64,000 bases of DNA from Pseudomonas taetrolens (GTDB lineage Bacteria; Pseudomonadota; Gammaproteobacteria; Pseudomonadales; Pseudomonadaceae). A program made the position numbers and the translations under genes. The notes under the pieces were generated by a model. That model made no database searches. It was not told the origin of the DNA and worked only from the letters and a program-made list of their open reading frames with translations. Position 1 is the stretch's first letter. Each line of letters begins with the position of its first letter. This document shows, piece by piece, positions 29,979-38,672 of the stretch. The stretch covers positions 1,440,001 to 1,504,000 of the forward strand of contig NZ_LS483370.1 of NCBI RefSeq assembly GCF_900475285.1, in the 5' to 3' direction.

Positions 29979-30661
29979 CAAGGCTCCAGGGGGCCGACCA
30001 GATGGCCGGCTTCAAGGCGGATCAGGCGTCGGCAACGATGGGCCAGGCGCTCGTCGTGGGTAACCAGTACCAGTGTGGTACCGCTTTCCTTGTTCAGCTC
30101 GAAGAGCAAGTCGGTGATGCGTTCGCCGGTGTGGCTGTCGAGGTTGCCGGTGGGCTCATCGGCAAACAGCACATCCGGATTGGCCGCAAACGCCCGAGCA
30201 ATGGCGACCCGCTGTTGCTCGCCTCCCGACAACTGGCGGGGCGAATGACTCAGGCGCTGGCCCAGGCCGACCCGTTCCAGCAAGTGCCGGGCGTGCTCGC
30301 GGGCATCTTTGCGGCCTTCGAGTTCCAGAGGCAACATGACGTTTTCCAGTGCGTTGAGGCTGTCGAGAAGCTGGAACGACTGGAACACAAAGCCGACGTG
30401 TTCGGCCCGTACCCGTGCTCGCTGGTCTTCGTCGAGGGTGCTCAAGGCGCGCCCGGCCAGGATCACTTCACCCTGGCTTGGCAGGTCGAGGCCGGCCAGC
30501 AATCCCAGCAGGGTCGACTTGCCGGAACCGGAAGCACCGACGATGGCCAGGCTGTCGCCCTTGTTCAGCTCGAGGCTCAACGGGTGGAGGATGGTCAAAG
30601 CGCCTTCCGTGCTGGAGACCACTTTGCTAAGGTTCTGCGCGGTGAGAATACTTTCGCCCAT
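29978..30661 (-). CDS. ybbA: ABC transporter ATP-binding protein YbbA
   Basis: A 227-residue LolD/MacB-type ATPase. Walker A GASGSGKST near residue 43, signature LSGGEQQRVAIARA near residue 148, Walker B VLFADEP and an H-loop VTHD are all intact. It drives the YbbP-like permease. The ATG at 30659-30661 is only 10 bp from the divergent tesA ATG, so its promoter must lie within tesA coding sequence. Longer in-frame starts toward 30958 lie inside tesA and are rejected. Confidence 0.9.
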   Translation of the reverse strand: MGESILTAQNLSKVVSSTEGALTILHPLSLELNKGDSLAIVGASGSGKSTLLGLLAGLDLPSQGEVILAGRALSTLDEDQRARVRAEHVGFVFQSFQLLDSLNALENVMLPLELEGRKDAREHARHLLERVGLGQRLSHSPRQLSGGEQQRVAIARAFAANPDVLFADEPTGNLDSHTGERITDLLFELNKESGTTLVLVTHDERLAHRCRRLIRLEAGHLVGPLEP

Positions 30662-30671
30662 GGAGAATCCA

Positions 30672-31277
30672 ATGCGTGTGTGGTTTTTAAGTGCTGCTCT
30701 GGCCCTGATGTGCATGGCGCAAAATGCAACGGCGGGAACAATCCTGATTGTCGGCGATAGTATCAGCGCGGCTTTCGGCCTGGATACCCGTCTTGGGTGG
30801 GTGTCATTGCTGGAGCAGCGGCTCGTGCAGCAGGGATACGACGATAAAGTGGTCAATGCGTCGGTCAGCGGTGATACCAGCGCAGGAGGCCTGGCGCGTT
30901 TACCCGCGCTGCTTGCAGCGCATAAACCCGAGGTGGTGATCCTCGAGTTGGGCGGCAATGATGGCCTGCGTGGCCAGCAGCCCGCTCAATTGAAACAGAA
31001 TCTTGCAAGCATGATTGAAGCGTCGCAAAAGGCCGGTGCCAAAGTCCTGCTGCTGGGGATGCAACTGCCACCCAATTATGGTGCGCGGTATACCCGGGCC
31101 TTTGCCGAGGTTTACAGCCAACTGGGCAGCGAAAAGAACGTGGCACTGGTGCCGTTTTTGCTTGAGGGCGTAGGTGGGCATCCTGAGCTGATGCAGGCTG
31201 ATGGCGTGCATCCGGCTGTCGGTGCCCAGGGCAAACTGCTGGATAATGTGTGGCCAGCGTTAAAACCCCTGCTTTGA
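30672..31277 (+). CDS. tesA: Arylesterase / acyl-CoA thioesterase I TesA
   Basis: A 201-residue SGNH hydrolase. A signal peptide (cut near residue 21) sends it to the periplasm. Block I IVGDSIS holds Ser30, block III GGND and block V DGVHP supply the rest of the catalytic set, all intact. Known family members are the E. coli multifunctional TesA and a Pseudomonas arylesterase. GGAG at 30662-30665 directly abuts the ybbA start codon on the other strand, an extremely tight divergent arrangement. Confidence 0.92.
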   Translation: MRVWFLSAALALMCMAQNATAGTILIVGDSISAAFGLDTRLGWVSLLEQRLVQQGYDDKVVNASVSGDTSAGGLARLPALLAAHKPEVVILELGGNDGLRGQQPAQLKQNLASMIEASQKAGAKVLLLGMQLPPNYGARYTRAFAEVYSQLGSEKNVALVPFLLEGVGGHPELMQADGVHPAVGAQGKLLDNVWPALKPLL

Positions 31278-31335
31278 TGCTTTTCTAGTTGCAGTGTTTC
31301 GGCTAAGGTGGCGCCCCCCCGATTTGGAGCCCCCG

Positions 31336-31629
31336 ATGTCGCGTCCTGCCTGGTCTTTATACGCCTATCAACTGATCGAGCCCGATGAGCAGCTCGATTT
31401 GTTCGCCTGCCAGGAGGTTCGGGTACATTTGGTGACGCGTCAATTGGAGCTGGGAGGCACGATCGATCGCACCTTGTGCGGTTCGTTGTTGCCCGCGCAG
31501 CCGCGTTGGTCGGATGTCACGCGCAAAGTTTTCCAGGATCATCGGTTGTGTCCGCTGTGCCGGGCGATTATCGAATCGCAGCGCCGTGGAACCGAGCCGA
31601 TCTGGCCGGAACTGCGCTTTGAATTATGA
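31336..31629 (+). CDS. Small cysteine-containing protein, function unknown
   Basis: A 97-residue soluble protein. Notable residues are an early FACQ cysteine, a TLCGS cysteine, and a CPLC pair near residue 78, which together could form a zinc site. No signal peptide or membrane helix. Start ATG 31336 has TTGGAG upstream at good spacing. It lies between tesA (58 bp away) and the L,D-transpeptidase gene on the same strand. I do not recognise the family by function; such proteins appear to be conserved in Pseudomonas. Confidence 0.65.
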   Translation: MSRPAWSLYAYQLIEPDEQLDLFACQEVRVHLVTRQLELGGTIDRTLCGSLLPAQPRWSDVTRKVFQDHRLCPLCRAIIESQRRGTEPIWPELRFEL

Positions 31630-31725
31630 TGCAATTGATCTGACGCTTTAGCGCCTCCCGGTGCCTGTGGGCGAGGTGTACACTCGCTCTTTTATCCCCC
31701 GTTGATTATGCGAAGGATGTTCCGG

Positions 31726-32739
31726 ATGTTGCCGCGCCTACCTGCCGTCACCCGCTACCTGTCAGTTGCCGCACTGTGTGTTGCGGGTCCCGTTGCTGCG
31801 CTTGAATTTCCGCTGCCGCCGCCTGGTGAGGATGTCGTCGGCCAGGTGCAGGTGATCAAGGCTCAATACGAAGACTCATTCGCTGATCTGGGTGAAACGT
31901 ACGAGTTGGGGTACTCGGAAATGGTCGCGGCCAACCCGGGGGTAGACGCCTGGCTGCCGGTGAAGACCAAGGGTGAAGAGGCCGACGTGGTGTTGCCGAC
32001 CCAGTTTGTCCTGCCGCCGGGCAAACGCGAAGGGATCGTGATCAACCTCGCCGAGTACCGCCTGTACTACTATCCGAAAGGCCGGGATGTGGTCTACACA
32101 TTCCCGCTGGGCATTGGCCGTGAAGGCTGGGGTTCGCCTGTAGGGACTACCCGGATCGCCGCCAAGACCCCTAATCCGACCTGGACGCCTCCGGCTTCGA
32201 TCAAGGCCGAACACGCTATGAATGGTGATCCGCTGCCCAACGTCGTGCCCGCGGGGCCGGACAACCCGCTGGGGCCTTTCAAGTTCACCCTGGGGATGCC
32301 GGGTTATCTGATCCACGGCTCGAATGCGAAATTTGGAATCGGTACAGGGACCAGTCATGGCTGCTTCCGCATGTTCAACAAGAACGTACTGGAAATGGCA
32401 GACATGGTGCCGGTCGGTACGCCGGTCAGAATCATTAATGAGCCGTACAAGCTCGGCGTGAGCGGTGGCAAGGTTTACCTTGAGCTTCATCAGCCGTTGA
32501 ATGTCAGCGACGGCTCTCTGGTTGCCAAAGGTGCGCCGTCGGAAGCTTCCGACGAAGAAGTGGCAGAAAGATATGCCGCGGTGGTCAATAAGGTGTTGAA
32601 TCGCCCCGATCTGAAGATGAATATTCAGATCGACCGGGACAAGGCATTGGCGGTTGTTCGTGCGGAGACTGGAGTGCCCACCGAAGTGGGGGTCGACACC
32701 ACCATAACATCCGGAGAGTCGCTGGACTACGTGCAGTAA
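31726..32739 (+). CDS. L,D-transpeptidase (YkuD/ErfK family)
   Basis: A 337-residue exported protein: a signal peptide ends near residue 27, a LysM-like region occupies about residues 40-100, and the YkuD catalytic domain follows. The catalytic motif HGSN...SHGCFRM has Cys213 and its histidine partner; Phe after Cys replaces the more usual Ile/Val. These enzymes make 3-3 peptidoglycan crosslinks or anchor Braun-type lipoproteins. Its neighbour downstream is the peptidoglycan-associated lipoprotein gene oprI, which makes lipoprotein anchoring an attractive inference. AAGGA supports ATG 31726 over several upstream in-frame starts. Confidence 0.88.
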   Translation: MLPRLPAVTRYLSVAALCVAGPVAALEFPLPPPGEDVVGQVQVIKAQYEDSFADLGETYELGYSEMVAANPGVDAWLPVKTKGEEADVVLPTQFVLPPGKREGIVINLAEYRLYYYPKGRDVVYTFPLGIGREGWGSPVGTTRIAAKTPNPTWTPPASIKAEHAMNGDPLPNVVPAGPDNPLGPFKFTLGMPGYLIHGSNAKFGIGTGTSHGCFRMFNKNVLEMADMVPVGTPVRIINEPYKLGVSGGKVYLELHQPLNVSDGSLVAKGAPSEASDEEVAERYAAVVNKVLNRPDLKMNIQIDRDKALAVVRAETGVPTEVGVDTTITSGESLDYVQ

Positions 32740-32749
32740 GCATGGACTA

Positions 32750-32788
32750 AAAAAACCGCCGCGGTTAATACCCGCGGCGGTTTTTTAT
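32750..32788 (+). terminator. Terminator of the L,D-transpeptidase gene
   Basis: ACCGCCGCGG (32755-32764) and CCGCGGCGGT (32772-32781) form a perfect 10-bp stem, flanked by A- and T-runs, so it may act in both directions. Confidence 0.92.
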
Positions 32789-32812
32789 TGCCTGCCGACT
32801 GAGTGACGGGCA

Positions 32813-32844
32813 ATAAAAAAGCCGCCCCATAAATGGGGCGGCTT
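32813..32844 (-). terminator. Terminator of oprI
   Basis: AAGCCGCCCCAT and ATGGGGCGGCTT (32819-32844) form a strong stem; on the minus strand it is followed by TTTTATTG. It lies 22 bp after the oprI stop. Confidence 0.9.
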
Positions 32845-32865
32845 GGTAACAATCCCGAAGGACTA

Positions 32866-33117
32866 TTACTTGCGGCTTGCTTTTTCAAGCATGCGCAGAG
32901 CGCGCTCGTTTGCTTCATCAGCAGTCTGCTGTGCTTTTTGAGCAGCAGCCAGAGCTTCATCAGCTTTACGGTAGGCTTCGTCAGCACGAGCCTGGGAGCG
33001 AGCTGCTGCGTCTTCAGTTGCAGTCAGACGGGCTTCAGTTTCTTTAGATACGCTGCTGCAACCGGTAGCCAGAACTGCGGCCAATGCCAGAGCAGAGAAT
33101 TTCAGAACGTTGTTCAT
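32866..33117 (-). CDS. oprI: Major outer-membrane lipoprotein OprI
   Basis: An 83-residue Lpp-like lipoprotein. The signal ends in the lipobox LATGC with the lipidated Cys at residue 20, followed by SSVSKE (Ser at +2, outer-membrane sorting). The mature part is a continuous Ala-rich heptad coiled coil (trimer expected) ending in ASRK, whose C-terminal lysine can be crosslinked to peptidoglycan. AAGGGGAAC precedes the ATG at 33115-33117. It has its own terminator and an AT-rich upstream region, fitting very high expression. Confidence 0.95.
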   Translation of the reverse strand: MNNVLKFSALALAAVLATGCSSVSKETEARLTATEDAAARSQARADEAYRKADEALAAAQKAQQTADEANERALRMLEKASRK

Positions 33118-33570
33118 CGTGTTCCCCTTCAAGGACTTTCTAATTGAAGCTGCTCCTTCAACGTGAGGATACAGCCGGCGTACATAGTACCCATTACTTG
33201 TAGTAAGTAAACTGACCGAGCGCAAGAACCAAAAAAAATAATTGGCAACCAATATAGATGGGCTAAATTTATCTGATTGTGCTTGAAAAATAGTCAGTCC
33301 GGAGTTGCTGAAGAAGACGTGCCCGATACGTTAGTACGTGACTTTATGTGTGCGCGTACGTCATAGGCTCAACCTTCCGGAAAATGTTCAGGGTTACTCT
33401 CATGTTGTCTGCCTGATGAGATGGTTGAGCAGATGTTTCTGCGCACGACCTCGACGCCATGACCGTATGCGATTGAGCATTTGTTTTGCGAGCGTTCCCC
33501 TAGTGGTTCCCTCGGCGGAAAAACATCAGTAATGTAGGGGTCACGGTTCAAGACCCGCTAAGGAGCAATG
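33118..33570. promoter_or_regulatory. Intergenic region, oprI leader and unassigned DNA
   Basis: This 453-bp stretch carries no supported gene. The oprI side holds a leader and an AT-rich block at about 33225-33300 with ATTGG/CCAAT and a possible promoter (TACTAT-like -10). The right half, 33310-33560, has several GTACGT-type near-palindromes but no convincing ORF, RNA or terminator. Short ORFs on both strands lack ribosome sites. Confidence 0.4.
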
Positions 33571-33852
33571 ATGAGCGAGGCGTTGTCCATCCACCATGAC
33601 CAGGCAGGTCACCAGTTTGAGACCACTGTCGACGGTCATCGTGCTTACCTGACCTATATGGATCTGGGCAAACAGACGCTGGATATCTATCGTACGTTTG
33701 TGCCCAATGCCTTGCGCGGTCGCGGTGTCGCGGCGGCATTGACCGAGGCTGCACTCAAGTACGCGGAAGACATGGGGTATTCGGTTATCCCGTCATGTTC
33801 TTATGTCGAACGCTACATGGAGCGCCATCAGCTCAAGATGGCCAAGCTCTGA
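33571..33852 (+). CDS. Small GNAT-type N-acetyltransferase (YjdJ/NATD1-like)
   Basis: A 93-residue protein matching the short GNAT subfamily. It has the acetyl-CoA loop NALRGRGVAAALTEAALKYA (about residues 48-67) and the terminal segment IPSCSYVERYMERH typical of NATD1/YjdJ. Substrate unknown. AAGGAG at 33560-33565 fits ATG 33571; the preceding ATG at 33568 is too close. A bidirectional terminator separates it from DAHP synthase. Confidence 0.8.
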   Translation: MSEALSIHHDQAGHQFETTVDGHRAYLTYMDLGKQTLDIYRTFVPNALRGRGVAAALTEAALKYAEDMGYSVIPSCSYVERYMERHQLKMAKL

Positions 33853-33880
33853 GCACACTGCGCTCCCTGAGAACAGGCAA

Positions 33881-33922
33881 TAAAAAACGCCAGCGACTAG
33901 TTTAAGGTCGCTGGCGTTTTTG
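33881..33922. terminator. Bidirectional terminator
   Basis: AAAACGCCAGCGAC and GTCGCTGGCGTTTT form a perfect 14-bp stem (33884-33920) between the convergent acetyltransferase and DAHP synthase genes, with A- and T-runs on either side. Confidence 0.92.
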
Positions 33923-33938
33923 CTTTCAGTGGACGCTG

Positions 33939-35015
33939 TTAGCCGCGTTCACGTGCCGGCAGTACATCCTTGAGTTTGGCATGCATGCTGCGCAGGGTAT
34001 TTTCAGTGCTGGCCCAATCGATACAGGCATCAGTGATTGAAACACCGTACTGCAAGTCTTCGAGGTTCTTCGGGATTGCCTGACAGCCCCAGTTCAGATG
34101 ACTTTCGACCATCAGGCCGATAATCGACTGGTTGCCCTCAAGGATCTGGTTGGCCACGTTCTCCATTACCAGCGGTTGCAGGGCCGGGTCTTTGTTGGAG
34201 TTGGCGTGGCTGCAGTCCACCATGATGTTCGGGCTGATTTTCGACTTGTTCAGTGCTTGCTCGCAGAGAGCCACGCTGACGGAGTCGTAGTTCGGCTTGC
34301 CATTGCCGCCACGCAGTACCACGTGACCGTAAGCGTTGCCCTTGGTGGTGACGATCGACACGCCACCTTCCTGGTTGATACCCAGGAAACGGTGCGGGCT
34401 GGACACGGATTGCAGGGCATTGATGGCAACGGTCAGGCCGCCATCCGTGCCGTTTTTGAAGCCCACGGCCGAAGACAGGCCCGACGCCATCTCGCGATGA
34501 GTCTGGGATTCGGTGGTGCGTGCGCCAATGGCTGACCAACTGATGAGGTCCTGCAGGTACTGCGGGGAAATCGGATCAAGGGCTTCGGTTGCGGTTGGCA
34601 AACCCATTTCAGCCAGATCCAGCAGCAGTTTGCGACCGATGTGCAAGCCGTCTTCGATCTTGAACGAGTCATCCAGGTACGGGTCGTTGATCAGCCCTTT
34701 CCAGCCCACGGTGGTACGTGGTTTTTCGAAATAGACGCGCATGACCAGATACAGGGTATCGCTGACTTCTGCAGCGAGCACCTTGAGGCGCTCGGCGTAT
34801 TCGTGAGCCGCCTTGATATCGTGGATCGAGCAAGGCCCGATGACAACGAACAGTCGATGGTCCTTGCCATCCAGGATGTTGCGAATCACCTCGCGTCCCT
34901 TGGTTACCGTCTGCAGCGCGGCTTCACTAAGAGGCATCTCGCGCTTGAGTTGTGCAGGTGTAATCAGGGTTTCGTTGGAGGCAACGTTTAGGTCGTCGAT
35001 CGGTAAATCAGCCAT
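33939..35015 (-). CDS. 3-deoxy-7-phosphoheptulonate (DAHP) synthase, class I
   Basis: A 358-residue AroF/G/H-type enzyme that condenses phosphoenolpyruvate and erythrose 4-phosphate, the entry to aromatic amino acid synthesis. Visible signatures: LFVVIGPCSIHD near residue 60, MRVYFEKPRTTVGWKG (PEP/metal site), ISWSAIGARTTESQTHRE, and MVDCSHANSNKDP. Which allosteric type (Tyr, Phe or Trp sensitive) cannot be decided by eye. The ATG at 35013-35015 starts MADLPIDDLNV; an upstream in-frame start at 35090 has no support. Confidence 0.93.
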   Translation of the reverse strand: MADLPIDDLNVASNETLITPAQLKREMPLSEAALQTVTKGREVIRNILDGKDHRLFVVIGPCSIHDIKAAHEYAERLKVLAAEVSDTLYLVMRVYFEKPRTTVGWKGLINDPYLDDSFKIEDGLHIGRKLLLDLAEMGLPTATEALDPISPQYLQDLISWSAIGARTTESQTHREMASGLSSAVGFKNGTDGGLTVAINALQSVSSPHRFLGINQEGGVSIVTTKGNAYGHVVLRGGNGKPNYDSVSVALCEQALNKSKISPNIMVDCSHANSNKDPALQPLVMENVANQILEGNQSIIGLMVESHLNWGCQAIPKNLEDLQYGVSITDACIDWASTENTLRSMHAKLKDVLPARERG

Positions 35016-35146
35016 CGTGTTACTCGTCAGGTCACGGGTGCCGGCCGCCAGCGATCCCCGAGCGGCGGAGCACAGCATGATTGAGCGCACCGGGGAGCCG
35101 AACCTTAACGCGTTATCCCGTTATTCGACAATGGGCAGGCGCAGCT

Positions 35147-35593
35147 TTAATCCAGCAATGGCAGCGCGAGCTTGCGGTCCATAGTGGCCCGTGAGAACTC
35201 CGGGGCGTGATGGCTGACCCATTCGATGGCCAGGGTATTCATGCTTTCGGGCGTCAGGTTGAGCTGTTGCTGGAGCCGGTAATAGTGTTCGATCTGGCAT
35301 ACCTGTTCACCCATCCGCGCACCAAAAAGGGTTTGTTCATCGGTAAAGGCCACCCCGATGCGATACCCCTCGGGGGTTTTCTCGCACCAGGCAACATACC
35401 CGGGGTAATGCGCACTCGCACCCAGGGTAGGCATGCGCATCTCCACAGCGACGCCACGTCGCCAGCGTCTATCACTATTGCATGACACGCCGCCGAGGCT
35501 GATAGAGTGCAACTTGCGGCGTGAAAGGGATGGTTGGTTGCGGGGTGTTATCTCAACAGGAACATCATCTGGGTGAGGTAAGAAACGACCCAT
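35147..35593 (-). CDS. PilZ-domain-like protein
   Basis: A 148-residue cytosolic protein. SRRKLHSISLGGVSC (about residues 23-37) resembles the PilZ segment with (D/N)xSxxG, here SxSxGG, and is followed by a beta-rich region ending in GVAFTDEQ. The arginine motif usually found about 20 residues earlier is not clear, so cyclic di-GMP binding is uncertain. GGAG lies 9 bp before ATG 35591-35593. The gene is divergent from the thioredoxin-like gene. Confidence 0.6.
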   Translation of the reverse strand: MGRFLPHPDDVPVEITPRNQPSLSRRKLHSISLGGVSCNSDRRWRRGVAVEMRMPTLGASAHYPGYVAWCEKTPEGYRIGVAFTDEQTLFGARMGEQVCQIEHYYRLQQQLNLTPESMNTLAIEWVSHHAPEFSRATMDRKLALPLLD

Positions 35594-35651
35594 GAACGCA
35601 CACTCCAAGTGCTAGCGCTTCGATATTGTTTTCCTGAGTATAGTGAGCGAA

Positions 35652-35978
35652 ATGGAACTGACTGATTTTGATGCCGATCAGCGTTTGCTGGCGCTGCCCG
35701 GTACCTCGCTGGTGGTCTTCACCAGCGATGGGTGTTCGGGGTGCCGGACGGCGCGCAGGCTGTTGCCCGGTATGCAGTTGCCCATCGATCAACTGTGCTG
35801 GATTGACGCGGGGAACAACGGCGGGCTGGTCGAGCGCTACGGCATCTTCCATTTGCCAAGCCTGTTCGTCGTGCGGGACGGGGCATTCCACGGCGAGTTG
35901 AAATCGCGCCTGAGCGAGGGCGAGCTGGCGCACCACATTCGGCTTGCCTTGATGCTTGAGCCTGACGAACTCCCTTGA
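35652..35978 (+). CDS. Thioredoxin-like protein
   Basis: A 108-residue single thioredoxin-fold domain. SLVVFTSDGCSGCRTARRLLP places a CSGC redox motif near residues 31-34, and the cis-proline loop is HLPSLFVVRDG. No signal peptide, so it is cytosolic. The two cysteines allow disulphide exchange, but the partner is unknown. Start uncertain: ATG 35652 or GTG 35643, neither with a strong ribosome site. The 5'-nucleotidase gene follows 38 bp later and may share the transcript. Confidence 0.75.
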   Translation: MELTDFDADQRLLALPGTSLVVFTSDGCSGCRTARRLLPGMQLPIDQLCWIDAGNNGGLVERYGIFHLPSLFVVRDGAFHGELKSRLSEGELAHHIRLALMLEPDELP

Positions 35979-36016
35979 ACCGGCGTTGCATACCCATCCC
36001 ATCCTGCGGAGGCAAC

Positions 36017-36934
36017 ATGAGTAAAGGCTTGAACGGCAAGCTGGTACTGGCCATCTCTTCCCGGGCGTTATTCGATTTGAGTGACAGCCATCAGGTGTAC
36101 ATGGTGCAAGGAATCGAGGCTTACCGCCAATATCAGATCGAACATGAAGATGAGGTGCTCGAGCCAGGCGATGCATTCGCCCTGGTCAGAAAACTCCTCA
36201 GCATCAATGCCAGCCTCGGGCGTGAGCGGGTCGAGGTGGTGCTGGTCTCGCGCAACAGCGCTGACACGGGCCTGCGCGTATTCAACTCCATACAACATTA
36301 CGATCTGGCCATCTCCCGGGCGGCTTTTTCCGGTGGGCGCAACCCGCACCCGTATCTCAACGCATTTGGTTGTGACCTGTTTCTGTCGACCCACGCTGAA
36401 GATGTCCGCAGCGCACTGGATGCGGGCTTTGCCGCCGCGACGATTCTCTCGGGGGGAGCGCGGCGTGCGGAAAACAACGAGCTGCGCATTGCCTTTGACG
36501 GGGATGCCGTGCTGTTTTCTGATGAGTCCGAGCGGGTGTACCAGTCTGGAGGGCTTGAGGCGTTTCAGTCGCTGGAGCGCACGTCAGCGCACAGTCCATT
36601 GCGCGGCGGGCCATTCAAGGGGTTTCTCGAAGCCCTGAACCTGCTGCAGCGCGAATTCCCCGACGAGACGTGCCCGATTCGCACGGCGCTGGTGACCGCA
36701 CGCTCCGCGCCCGCCCATGAGCGGGTGATTCGCACGCTGCGTGACTGGGATATCCGTCTGGATGAATCGTTGTTTCTCGGCGGGCTCGACAAGTCGGCAT
36801 TCCTGGAGGCTTTTGCGGCCGATGTGTTTTTCGATGACCAGACCGGTCATTGCGAAAGGGCCCGTCAGGTGGTTGCCACCGGTCATGTTCCCCACGGGAT
36901 CAGCAACGAGCGGCCTGATCGGATACCCGAGTAG
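36017..36934 (+). CDS. 5'-nucleotidase (cytosolic NT5C1-like)
   Basis: A 305-residue protein of the 5'-nucleotidase family that includes animal cytosolic NT5C1A. The core reads KLVLAISSRALFDL near residue 8 (position of the HAD aspartates), FDGDAVLFSDESE near residue 155, TARSAPAHERVIRTL, and FFDDQTGHC near residue 275. It should dephosphorylate nucleoside monophosphates. The perfect GGAGG 5 bp before ATG 36017 fixes the start. It sits between the thioredoxin-like and universal stress protein genes. Confidence 0.85.
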   Translation: MSKGLNGKLVLAISSRALFDLSDSHQVYMVQGIEAYRQYQIEHEDEVLEPGDAFALVRKLLSINASLGRERVEVVLVSRNSADTGLRVFNSIQHYDLAISRAAFSGGRNPHPYLNAFGCDLFLSTHAEDVRSALDAGFAAATILSGGARRAENNELRIAFDGDAVLFSDESERVYQSGGLEAFQSLERTSAHSPLRGGPFKGFLEALNLLQREFPDETCPIRTALVTARSAPAHERVIRTLRDWDIRLDESLFLGGLDKSAFLEAFAADVFFDDQTGHCERARQVVATGHVPHGISNERPDRIPE

Positions 36935-37028
36935 CCCCAGCGGGTAAGTCATCGCGCGGGCAATACCGATTGTCATGGCGCTGCTAAGCTCATTTGATCT
37001 CGGCCATTCAGGCAGTCGAGGAGGTCGT

Positions 37029-37529
37029 ATGATTCGCTCGATACTGTTCGCCACTGACCTCGGGATTTACGCACCGGTTGTGATGCAGCATGCCCTCGGG
37101 CTGGCTCGCAGTTTTAGTGCAGATTTGCATGTGGTCCACGTCGTAGAACCCATGGGGTTGTTCGCCGAGTCGGTGTTGCAAAGCTATCTCGATGAGCAGG
37201 CCTTCAGCGAACTGCACCGTCAGGGCATGGCGACCATGCTCTCAAATATCGAACAGCGGGTGCTGGAGAGTCTGCGCGATGAACTGGCAGAGGGGCAGCA
37301 GGATCTGGCCCTGATTCGCTCGGTCAAGGTTATTCAGGGGGAGCCGGCACACGTCATTCTGAGGCAGTCACGCAAGTTGTCGGTTGACCTGCTGATCCTC
37401 GGCAGCCACGGTCAGCCAACGGGCAGTATCAGCCATTTGGGGCGCACGGCTGCCCGGGTTATCGACCTGGCGCAGGTTCCGGTGTATCTGGTGCCGCTTA
37501 TGCAGCGTCGTCACCGTGCCGACAGGTGA
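37029..37529 (+). CDS. Universal stress protein (UspA family)
   Basis: A 166-residue single Usp domain. The ATP-binding signature G-x2-G-x9-G(S/T) appears as GSHGQPTGSISHLGRTA near residues 133-149, so nucleotide binding is likely. N-terminal MIRSILFATDL is the typical beta strand and Asp. GAGGAGG lies upstream of ATG 37029. The gene precedes cysB by 113 bp; the same USP-cysB neighbourhood exists in P. aeruginosa, from memory. Confidence 0.87.
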   Translation: MIRSILFATDLGIYAPVVMQHALGLARSFSADLHVVHVVEPMGLFAESVLQSYLDEQAFSELHRQGMATMLSNIEQRVLESLRDELAEGQQDLALIRSVKVIQGEPAHVILRQSRKLSVDLLILGSHGQPTGSISHLGRTAARVIDLAQVPVYLVPLMQRRHRADR

Positions 37530-37633
37530 GGTCAGTGAACGGCGGGAATGATAAAAAAGTTCTAGATTTATTCTTCTTACCTTCCATATAGTTATATATC
37601 GCCGCCGATACCCTTGGCGTCTAACTGCTTTGA

Positions 37634-38617
<984 letters not shown>

Positions 38618-38630
38618 TCAGCCAACCATC

Positions 38631-38666
38631 CCCCTGCAGGAGCGAGCCCGCTCGCTCCTGCAGGGG
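38631..38666. terminator. Perfect 16-bp inverted repeat after cysB
   Basis: 38631-38646 and 38651-38666 are exact reverse complements around a CCCG loop. It sits between the convergent cysB and catalase-fold genes and resembles the GAGCGAGC type of Pseudomonas REP. No U-tract follows, so it may be a REP, a terminator or both. Confidence 0.65.
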
Positions 38667-38672
38667 CGGGCC

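Noticed and set aside
33338..33551. Short ORFs of about 60 codons on both strands in the oprI upstream region
   Set aside because: No ribosome sites, no recognisable composition, and mutual overlap.
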